Shown here piece after piece: positions 16,538-22,801 of a stretch of 34,762 nt of DNA (position 1 is the first letter of the stretch; each line of letters opens with the position of its first letter). The notes beneath the pieces were generated by a model. That model was not told the origin of the DNA and ran no database searches. It was given only the letters and a program-made list of their open reading frames with translations. The translations under genes were made by a program, and so were the position numbers. Source of the DNA: a bacterium (GTDB lineage Bacteria; SZUA-79; Acidulodesulfobacterales; Acidulodesulfobacteraceae); assembly GCA_021811805.1 (NCBI GenBank), contig JAKAQA010000001.1, positions 64,533-99,294 on the forward strand, read 5' to 3'.

Positions 16538-16990
16538 ATGAATATTTCGAGAGCCAGCGATTACGCTATACGGGGACTGGTATATATGGCAAAAAAGCCT
16601 GCGGGTACGGTATGTTTCGTAAAAGATATAGCTAAAAACACGAATTCGCCGGCTTCTTTTATGTCTAAGATATTTCAAACGCTTGCAAAAAGCGGCATAG
16701 TTCATTCCTTCATCGGAACTAAAGGCGGATTTACGTTTAGTATTCAACCTGAAAATATTACCATAAAAATGGTCGTCGAAATTATAGACGGACCTATCGT
16801 TCTAAACAGATGCGTAGTTAATAAATCCTCCTGCCAGAACGCGGACAATTGCGACGTGCATTTTATGTGGGTAGATATTCAAAAAGTACTGACAAAAGCC
16901 CTAAGTTCTTATTCTATCGCCGATTTTTCCGGTTTGGAAACCCGCCGCAAGGAATTTGAAAAATGGGCAGATTTTTTATTTCGCACCTGA
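16538..16990 (+). CDS. Rrf2-family transcriptional regulator, probable Fe-S sensor
   Basis: A 150-aa winged-helix regulator of the Rrf2 family (IscR, NsrR, RsrR). The DNA-binding part is MNISRASDYAIRGLVYMA with the recognition region SFMSKIFQTLAKSGIVHS and wing TKGGFTF. Cys92, Cys99, Cys105 and His108 (RCVVNKSSC, then NADNCDVH) match the Cys-Cys-Cys-His ligand pattern of IscR, with one extra residue between the first two cysteines, so a [2Fe-2S] or [4Fe-4S] cluster is likely. Its position between the bd oxidase and the NO-stress genes fits an NsrR-like or IscR-like sensor of NO, oxygen or cluster status. A good ribosome site (GAGG) precedes ATG 16538. It converges with the RIC gene 18 bp downstream. 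Confidence 0.85.
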   Translation: MNISRASDYAIRGLVYMAKKPAGTVCFVKDIAKNTNSPASFMSKIFQTLAKSGIVHSFIGTKGGFTFSIQPENITIKMVVEIIDGPIVLNRCVVNKSSCQNADNCDVHFMWVDIQKVLTKALSSYSIADFSGLETRRKEFEKWADFLFRT

Positions 16991-17008
16991 TTTAGCAAAT
17001 AGTGCTTA

Positions 17009-17692
17009 TTAAATTTTTTTAAAAAGAATATTATTTTCCATGTGAACGTGAATCATTATATCGTCCGAAATATTCTTCAGCAGTTTATATGTATGCTTAT
17101 AAGAAGCGCAGGCGTCTTGCGGAACCAAATAATCCGAACTTAAAAACAGCATTTCTTTCAAAATATGCCCTACGTATTCATGGCTATATAACGCATCTTC
17201 TATTTCTTTTTTTATGTTTCCGGTTTTTCCGGTTTTTATATCGGTTAGGAGCCCTTCTTCCTCTTTGTCTAAATGAAGAATCATAGCCTGCGACATTTTA
17301 GTAAAAAGCTCCCTTATTTTAAGGAGTTCCGGGTGCTTATTTCCGTGAACGTTCGCAATTTTTTCGACGTAATCCGAAGCCTCCGGAATATGAACCCTTA
17401 AAAACGTATGGTGTATATTAACTATATAGTCTATTAAAAAATCAACATCCCAATCATTTGCTTTTTTACTTAACGAATAGTTATCATCGTTTCCCGCCGC
17501 AGCCGAAGGGCTGTTTAATTCATCCGCTATAAGCAGTTGGTCTATCCCGGATTCCTCGCATACATCTTTCAACGTCTTTGAGCCGCCGCAGCAAAAATCC
17601 ACCCCGTATTTTTTAAATACCCCGATTTTTTCCGGATTTTCCGATGCAATTTCGCCGATGCTCTTTAAGAGCAAAGCATCTTTATCATTCAT
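17009..17692 (-). CDS. ric: Iron-sulfur cluster repair di-iron protein (RIC/ScdA/YtfE)
   Basis: A protein of about 227 aa of the RIC family, which repairs Fe-S clusters damaged by NO or peroxide. The N-terminal ScdA_N (DUF542) domain has VFKKYGVDFCCGGSKTLKDV with the paired cysteines. The hemerythrin-like domain carries the di-iron ligands in YIVNIHHTFLRVHIP, NKHPEL, ILHLDKEEEGL, HEYVGHI and MIHVHMENNILF. The start at 17692 (ATG) is preferred, with AGGGG ten bases before it; a GTG three codons upstream would leave no room for the ribosome site. It is 11 bp downstream of the DUF2249 gene and co-transcribed with it, facing the NO reductase genes. Confidence 0.93.
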   Translation of the reverse strand: MNDKDALLLKSIGEIASENPEKIGVFKKYGVDFCCGGSKTLKDVCEESGIDQLLIADELNSPSAAAGNDDNYSLSKKANDWDVDFLIDYIVNIHHTFLRVHIPEASDYVEKIANVHGNKHPELLKIRELFTKMSQAMILHLDKEEEGLLTDIKTGKTGNIKKEIEDALYSHEYVGHILKEMLFLSSDYLVPQDACASYKHTYKLLKNISDDIMIHVHMENNILFKKI

Positions 17693-17703
17693 ATTATCCA
17701 CCC

Positions 17704-17949
17704 CTATTTTTTTGTAATTTTAACGGCCCACTTAACCGGTCCGTTTTCTATATATTCCCATCCGAAAGCGTTCCCGTTTTCCGCGGTAAGCTGATAATAC
17801 AATGGCTTGGGGTCGTGGTCGTTTTCTATTATAAGACTTTTTCCGCTTTCAAGTTCTCCTAATATTTTAAATATCGCAGAATGTTTATATTTTGGTTCTA
17901 TAGCCGTCACGTCCAGAGTTATCGAATCTTTATCCCTTTTTGTTTTCAT
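17704..17949 (-). CDS. DUF2249-domain protein
   Basis: A small protein of 81 aa with a DUF2249 domain (TusA/SirA-like fold): LDVTAIEPKYKHSAIFKIL, GKSLIIENDHDPKPLYYQL and a C-terminal WEYIENGPVKWAVKITK strand pair. DUF2249 genes often lie beside hemerythrin, NO reductase and denitrification genes, but their biochemical role is unknown. The start is set at the ATG at 17949 because AAGGAGAG lies directly before it; an upstream in-frame ATG at 17979 has no such site. It is the first gene of the minus-strand unit with ric and is driven by the divergent control region 17990-18120. Confidence 0.85.
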   Translation of the reverse strand: MKTKRDKDSITLDVTAIEPKYKHSAIFKILGELESGKSLIIENDHDPKPLYYQLTAENGNAFGWEYIENGPVKWAVKITKK

Positions 17950-17996
17950 TTTTCTCTCCTTAAATTTTCTGTTATTCATTTTTTACTTACAATTTT

Positions 17997-18113
17997 ATTA
18001 TGTTAAATTTTAAACCTTTAATATATGATTTTTATCACAATTAATAAAATAATTTTATAAAAAGTAAAAATGTGACAAAAATCATAACGTTTATTTTTTA
18101 ATTTTTTTATAAT
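17997..18113. promoter_or_regulatory. Divergent control region with two mirror-image Crp/FNR/HcpR-like sites
   Basis: Two 16-bp sequences form an inverted pair with one mismatch: 18024-18039 and 18071-18086. Read toward its own gene, each contains GTGAYAAAAATCATA. The core of site 1 is TGAT-N4-ATCA (18026-18037), that of site 2 TGAC-N4-ATCA (18073-18084), as expected for Crp/FNR-family regulators such as FNR, DNR or HcpR. On the plus strand TATAAT (18108-18113) predicts a start near 18120; on the minus strand CATAAT (18002-17997) predicts a start near 17990. Both sites are then centred at -41.5, the class II activator position. The start sites are predicted, not measured. Confidence 0.7.
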
Positions 18114-18170
18114 TTAATAAACTTGAGACAATTTGAATTTATAACGGAGTTTTATTTAAATAATATTATT

Positions 18171-18626
18171 ATGATTATGCCTAAAATCAGCAAGAAATTT
18201 ATGACAATATGGGTGCCCGCTATTGCAGGATTGATTGTTATCCTTACGCTATCTTTTATAGAATTATATTATTCCTTAAAAGTATCCGACGGGGTCGGAT
18301 TTAATTCTAAAACGGTTAACGCTCCGGCAGGAAAAAAAATATTTTATAAACTGGGATGCGTCAGATGCCATAATATAAGAGCCTTGAATATTAAGGGCGG
18401 ACATGTCGGCCCCGACCTTTCCGGTGCGTATTCCGATACGAAAAAAGTTTACAAGGAAAACGTAAACGCTTTTTTGAAAAATCCCGCCGGAACTATGTAT
18501 TTTGTATTGTTGTTCAATCATTTAAGCAAAGAAGACAGAAAAATCATAACGGCGGAATTAAAAAAAGCCCAGAATATTCAAGATAAAATGAAAAATAAAA
18601 AAACAAACGATAATAAAAGGGGATGA
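18171..18626 (+). CDS. Membrane-anchored NorC-like monoheme cytochrome c
   Basis: A protein of about 151 aa with one N-terminal transmembrane anchor (MTIWVPAIAGLIVILTLSFI) and a periplasmic cytochrome c domain. The heme site is Cys63-Val-Arg-Cys66-His67 (LGCVRCHNIR), with GGHVGPDLSGAY and a probable distal Met109 in NPAGTMYFV. The anchor plus single heme resembles NorC, the electron-donor subunit of cNOR. It stands directly before a qNOR-type reductase. The start is uncertain: ATG 18171 was chosen, but no ribosome site lies close to it, and an in-frame TTG at 18123, three bases after the predicted transcription start, would add 16 residues. The next gene starts 62 bp downstream. Confidence 0.82.
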   Translation: MIMPKISKKFMTIWVPAIAGLIVILTLSFIELYYSLKVSDGVGFNSKTVNAPAGKKIFYKLGCVRCHNIRALNIKGGHVGPDLSGAYSDTKKVYKENVNAFLKNPAGTMYFVLLFNHLSKEDRKIITAELKKAQNIQDKMKNKKTNDNKRG

Positions 18627-18688
18627 AAATATTTAAAGGAAATTTAATTTATTTTAATTAACTGTAATAAATGAAAAGAGGAGAGTGT

Positions 18689-20968
18689 ATGGAAAAAAGC
18701 ATTTATTATGACGAAAAAGCGGTAAACAAATTTTTAAAAATTACGTTATCGCTTACGATTATATTCCTTGTCGTTATATTGGTTTACGGAACGTTCAAAG
18801 TATATTACGGCGCGCCGCCTATCCCGTCGCAGGTAATAACCCAAAAAGGCAAGGCCGTTTTTACCGGAAAAGATATTGTTGCCGGTAAGGCAAGGTTTCA
18901 GGAATTCGACCTTATGGATTACGGCTCCATTTACGGCAACGGCGCATATTTCGGACCTGACTTTACCGACCAGTATATTCACAGGGAGGTTAAGTACTAT
19001 AGGGATTTTGAGGCGCAGAAGCTCTATAAAAAACCTTATGCTCAAATCTCGCCGAGAGATCAAGTTTATATAAAATCTCTCGTAATATCTAAAATAAAGA
19101 AAAACAGATTTTCTCAGACGGGCAGACTTTTGACTTATACGCCCGGCGAGATATATGCTTTGGGTAAGATTCAAAAAAGAATCGAAAATCTTTACACAAA
19201 AGGCGACCGGAATCTCGGGATAGGAAAAAATCTGGTGCCTTCTAAGCAGGATATAAAAAGGATAGTGGAATTTTATTCGTGGGCGGCGTGGAGCGCCGAG
19301 ACGTTAAGGCCTGGTGTTAACCATACATATACGAATAACTGGCCTTACAGTAGAGGCGCAGGTAATACTCCGCCGGTGTATCTTTATACGTGGACTTTTG
19401 CATCTCTGGCGACTTTTATCGCCCTTGCGGGTCTTGTCATCTGGTTTTTCCTTAATTATATTTCTCCCGGCTGGCAGGAAGCTCCGGCATTGCTCGAAAA
19501 CTGGAAACCGATGGTGGATTTGGATAATTTTAAAATTACCCATTCGATGAAAAAATCCGCCAAATTCTTTTTTTTAGGCGTTTTTCTGCTCGGCTTGCAG
19601 ATTATAGCGGGTATGCTTCTGGCCCATTATTATGCGGAAAGAGCATCGTTCTTCGGAATTCATACCCTTACCGCTTTGCCGTTTAATATCGTTAAGTCGT
19701 GGCATATTCAGCTTGCGATTTTATTCATCGCTTCGACATGGCTCGGCGCGGGGATATTCGTTTCTAAATATATAGGCGGCGGGAAAGAAGCAAAATGGCA
19801 GTCGTTTTTTATCGATTTTCTATGGTGGGCATTATTAATAGACGGAGTTGCGGCTCTTGTAGGAATGTATCTCGGAGCCAAAGGCTATTTTCATAACGGA
19901 TTATGGTTTTTCCTCGGCAATCAGGGACTTGAATATTTGCAGTTGGGAAGGCTTAACCAGATTATCGTATTTGTGGGCTTACTGCTGTGGGTCGTAATAC
20001 TTTACAGGGCATTGAAGCCGCATTTTATAAAAAATACCGATAAATGGAGCGTCGAGAGGCTGTTTTTAATCAGTGCGGCTACTATAGGCATAATGTATAT
20101 ATTCGGGATGTTTCCGCTTGCTTGGGTCCTCAAAAACTGGACGATTACGGATTTCTGGAGATGGTGGGTCGTTCATCTATGGGTCGAAGGAACTTTCGAA
20201 TTCTTTGCCGTCGCGGTTATAGGCTATTTTTTTCTTTCGCAGGGTCTCGTAAAAAGAACGACTATAGAAAATACCCTGCTTCTCGAAATAATCCTGATAT
20301 TTTTAGGAGGCATTATCGGAACGGGGCATCATTTTTACTTCATAGGAGACGCGTCTATCTGGATCGCGCTCGGTTCTATGTTCTCGTTCTTAGAGGTTAT
20401 TCCCTTACTTCTTTTAACTATGCAGGCTGTTTACGAGAAAAATATCCTGATAAAGGCGGGCAAAAAATTTCCGCAGGATTTATCGTTTAAATATTTAGAG
20501 GCTTCCACGTTTTGGAACTTTATAGGAGCGGGCGTTTTCGGCGCATTAATCAATACTCCGTTAATGAACTATTACGAACACGGTCAGTATTTAACGATAA
20601 ACCATGGACATACGGCTTTGTTCGGCGTATTCGGTCTTCTGGGCATCGCCTTGTCCTATTATGTATTAAGAATGATAGTCGAACCTTCCAAATGGACGGA
20701 AGGAGCGGGAAGAGTAGCTCTTTGGTGCTTTAACGTGGGTATGATTCTATGGGTTATTCTTAATTTCCTGCCGGAAGGCTTTTTGCAGTTTGCGGCTTCG
20801 ATTAAACACGGCTACTGGTATTCGAGAAGCATATATTTTTACGACAAGACCGACCTGTGGCTATGGTTAAGAGTTCCCGGAGATATAGTTTTCAGCATAG
20901 GCGTTCTGGTTCTTTTCATAGATATAACAAAAAAACTTTTACAGGTTAAAAAATCGGCAGAAGAATAA
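18689..20968 (+). CDS. norZ: Nitric oxide reductase, qNOR (NorZ) type
   Basis: A 759-aa membrane enzyme that reduces 2 NO to N2O. It has the N-terminal periplasmic extension of qNOR with the signature TYTNNWPYSRGAGNTPP, and about 14 transmembrane segments. In the 759-aa numbering, the FeB ligands are His496 with Glu500 (VHLWVEGTFEFF) and His547-His548 (GTGHHFYFIG). The catalytic-pocket Glu504 and Glu569 (SMFSFLEVIP) are also kept. This argues for a true NO reductase rather than an NO dismutase. There is no CXXCH in the protein, as expected for qNOR. The start at 18689 follows AAGAGGAGAG; an upstream ATG at 18671 lies before that site. It forms an operon with the cytochrome gene just upstream. 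Confidence 0.93.
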   Translation: MEKSIYYDEKAVNKFLKITLSLTIIFLVVILVYGTFKVYYGAPPIPSQVITQKGKAVFTGKDIVAGKARFQEFDLMDYGSIYGNGAYFGPDFTDQYIHREVKYYRDFEAQKLYKKPYAQISPRDQVYIKSLVISKIKKNRFSQTGRLLTYTPGEIYALGKIQKRIENLYTKGDRNLGIGKNLVPSKQDIKRIVEFYSWAAWSAETLRPGVNHTYTNNWPYSRGAGNTPPVYLYTWTFASLATFIALAGLVIWFFLNYISPGWQEAPALLENWKPMVDLDNFKITHSMKKSAKFFFLGVFLLGLQIIAGMLLAHYYAERASFFGIHTLTALPFNIVKSWHIQLAILFIASTWLGAGIFVSKYIGGGKEAKWQSFFIDFLWWALLIDGVAALVGMYLGAKGYFHNGLWFFLGNQGLEYLQLGRLNQIIVFVGLLLWVVILYRALKPHFIKNTDKWSVERLFLISAATIGIMYIFGMFPLAWVLKNWTITDFWRWWVVHLWVEGTFEFFAVAVIGYFFLSQGLVKRTTIENTLLLEIILIFLGGIIGTGHHFYFIGDASIWIALGSMFSFLEVIPLLLLTMQAVYEKNILIKAGKKFPQDLSFKYLEASTFWNFIGAGVFGALINTPLMNYYEHGQYLTINHGHTALFGVFGLLGIALSYYVLRMIVEPSKWTEGAGRVALWCFNVGMILWVILNFLPEGFLQFAASIKHGYWYSRSIYFYDKTDLWLWLRVPGDIVFSIGVLVLFIDITKKLLQVKKSAEE

Positions 20969-20981
20969 AAGGAAGGATGTT

Positions 20982-21443
20982 TCCCCCGATTCGAAGATAC
21001 TGATTTTAACTATGTACGAAGATAGGCGGTATGTTCAAAAGGTGCTTGATAACGGCGCATTAGGTTATCTGACAAAAAAGCCGTCGAACATGATTTGATT
21101 TACGCAATTAAGACTGTAGCCGAAGGCGAATTATATATTCACCCGTCTTTTAGTAAAAGATTTAATAGGCGAAGGCAAATACAAAAAGGGTGAGGAATAT
21201 CAAGAATACGGCGGAGGCGGTTCAACCGCCTCCAAAAGCGAAAACGCTCTGTGGAATTTATGGAATAATTTAAGTCCAAGGGAGCAGGGGGTCTTGAAAT
21301 TTGTCGCCGGAGAAAAACTTTTTATTAACGATAAAACCGTTGCTACTCACCGCTTAAGGGGAATGGAAAAATTAGGATATATAAATAAATCCGACCTTGT
21401 AGATATGGTTTTCTTTAAGCTCAAATTAATCGATAAACCCTAA
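20982..21443 (+). pseudogene. Decayed NarL/FixJ-type response regulator
   Basis: Remnant of a LuxR-type response regulator. Translation in pieces gives SKILILTMYEDRRYVQKVL, NGALGYLTKK, then after a frameshift near 21083 VEHDLIYAIKTVAEGELYIH, then after another near 21158 DLIGEGKYKKGEEYQEYGG, LSPREQGVLKFVAGEKLFIN and DKTVATHRLRGMEKLGYINK to a TAA at 21441. The first half of the receiver with the phosphorylated Asp is missing. The output domain lacks about ten residues (the EGKTNKEIA helix region) between FVAG and EKLF. With 5' truncation, two frameshifts and an internal deletion, it cannot encode a working regulator. Its place after norZ suggests a former NarL-like regulator of nitrogen-oxide genes. 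Confidence 0.85.
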
Positions 21444-21677
21444 ACCTACACCTAATCCTGCTAAAGATGCATTAATAAAATCAAGAAATAATTTTAATCC
21501 TACTTTGCATTATTTCATTAAATTATTTTACGTGATAAAAATAAAACTACCTTAATTTTGCAATAGAAAATATTTTGATTTTTCGATTATTTATAAGTCC
21601 AAAATAAAATCTCTAATCCCTTTAACGGGGGGTCAGGATAGGAGCAAATAATTTCTATCGGCAATTTTGGGGTTAAG
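21444..21677. other. AT-rich intergenic stretch without recognised gene
   Basis: Between the pseudogene and MITE copy 2. No open frame of note and no clear terminator or RNA was found. A single GTGATAAAAATAAAA at 21532-21546 shares its first 11 bases with the sites in the norZ control region, but it lacks the second half-site and is far from any promoter. Confidence 0.4.
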
Positions 21678-21885
21678 CCCTAATCCCGATTTAGAAAATA
21701 TTTATAAGTTCTAATGCTAAATAATGCTGGATTCCCGCTTTCGCGGGAATGACACCCGTTGGGTGAAATCTTAAATCCCCATATTGTCATTCCCGCGAAA
21801 GCGATATTTCCATCCGTGTTTATCGAAGCATGTCTTTGATACGGATGGAAATGCCAGAAAATAAATTCCTAAATCGGGATTAGGG
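21678..21885. mobile_element. MITE-like element, copy 2
   Basis: A 208-bp element with a perfect 16-bp terminal inverted repeat (CCCTAATCCCGATTTA at 21678-21693, complement at 21870-21885), flanked by the direct repeat TTAAG (21673-21677 and 21886-21890). The interior is nearly identical to copy 1 (1218-1398) and has the same long hairpin arms (GCTTTCGCGGGAATGACA and its complement) and the same ATTTCCATCCGT stem. It inserted 28 bp upstream of the -35 box of the torD-like gene. No transposase is encoded, so it would move in trans if at all. Confidence 0.88.
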
Positions 21886-21913
21886 TTAAGGAAAAAACTG
21901 TTAAGGAAAAAAC

Positions 21914-21942
21914 TTGACAGTATCAAATCGAAAAGGTATAAA
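21914..21942 (+). promoter_or_regulatory. Promoter of the TorD-like gene with tandem 15-bp repeat
   Basis: TTGACA (21914-21919), a 17-bp spacer and TATAAA (21937-21942) predict a start near 21949, giving a leader of about 31 nt. Directly upstream, GTTAAGGAAAAAACT occurs twice in tandem (21885-21899 and 21900-21914), the second copy touching the -35 box. The first copy includes the TTAAG that flanks the MITE. Confidence 0.65.
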
Positions 21943-21979
21943 TAAATTAATATAAATTAATTATAGGTATATATTTCTT

Positions 21980-22702
21980 ATGGATAATGCGGCAAAGGAA
22001 GAAAAAGTCGATTTCGACGGCTTTGGAAAGCTGTCAGTTTATAGAAGCATGATGTATAATTTTTTTTCGAGGATTTTTGCAAGAAAGGTCGATTTAAAAT
22101 TTTTAGAAAGCCTTATGCAGAAAGAAATCGAAAATATAATTGGCGGCTTATGCGAAAACGACCCTGCTTCCAATGAATTAAACATAGCCGTTAGAAATAT
22201 AGTTTTTTCAAGCGTAGAATACGATAAAACCGAAAGCGAATTCGATGAACTTTTCGTAATTCCCGCGCCCGGCAGATTTATACCATCGTATATAAGCTAT
22301 TATCTTAAAGGAAGCCTTAAAAAAGCAGACGAAAGCGATATTGTTCTCGTCGATAAATTAAAAATTACTTATAAATCTTTAAATTTTGAACTAAAAGACC
22401 CGAACGGAGTTTCTATGAAAAGGTCTGACCACATTTCCTATATCTTGGGATTTATGGCGGCGCTGATAAACCTTGAAGGCAGGTACCTTTCGGAGCAGGT
22501 CAAAGAACCCCTTCCGTTTCAGGATGTCGTCGCAAACGAATTTATGTTTTTTAACGAATTCGTTGGAAACTGGGCCAACTTATTTGCCGATGAAATAATT
22601 CAGGGGTCAGGTTCAATGTTTTACGTACCTGCGGCTAAACTTATGCAGGGTTTTATAGCCTGCGAGCAGAGGGATTATAATAATATTGTTACGAAAATTT
22701 AA
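21980..22702 (+). CDS. TorD/DmsD-family molybdoenzyme chaperone
   Basis: An all-helical cytoplasmic protein of 240 aa of the TorD/DmsD/NarJ redox-enzyme maturation family. These bind the Tat signal of a molybdopterin enzyme and guide cofactor insertion. Typical signatures are YRSMMYNFFSRIFARK at the N-terminus, EFDELFVIPAPGRFIPSYIS, DHISYILGFMAALI and the C-terminal EFMFFNEFVGNWANLFADEI. No molybdoenzyme gene lies in the window, so its client is unknown. It has its own promoter just downstream of MITE copy 2 and is followed about 100 bp later by the porin gene. The ribosome site is weak (TATAGG twelve bases away). Confidence 0.8.
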   Translation: MDNAAKEEKVDFDGFGKLSVYRSMMYNFFSRIFARKVDLKFLESLMQKEIENIIGGLCENDPASNELNIAVRNIVFSSVEYDKTESEFDELFVIPAPGRFIPSYISYYLKGSLKKADESDIVLVDKLKITYKSLNFELKDPNGVSMKRSDHISYILGFMAALINLEGRYLSEQVKEPLPFQDVVANEFMFFNEFVGNWANLFADEIIQGSGSMFYVPAAKLMQGFIACEQRDYNNIVTKI

Positions 22703-22801
22703 CATAATTGTAATAATCTTGTAACATTCGTTTGTTAGAATAAAGATGTCGAAATCGTAAAATAAATATTTTCAAACCAAACTAAAAGAGAGGAGGAAGT
22801 T

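Noticed and set aside
20044-20490. 148-residue open frame inside norZ in another frame
   Set aside because: It lies wholly within the conserved NO reductase frame and its translation is Arg/Tyr-rich without recognisable features.
18689-20968. Possible NO dismutase (Nod) instead of NO reductase
   Set aside because: The FeB histidine pair (GTGHHFYFIG) and the pocket glutamates are intact; Nod proteins differ from NO reductases at active-site positions, and nothing of that kind is seen here.
20982-21443. In-frame recoding or programmed frameshift of the response regulator
   Set aside because: There is no slippery site with a downstream structure, and the missing receiver half and the internal deletion would leave a non-functional protein anyway.
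21532-21546. GTGATAAAAATAAAA resembling the norZ-region regulator sites
   Set aside because: Only the first half matches; the second half-site is missing and the position is about 400 bp from the nearest promoter of interest.
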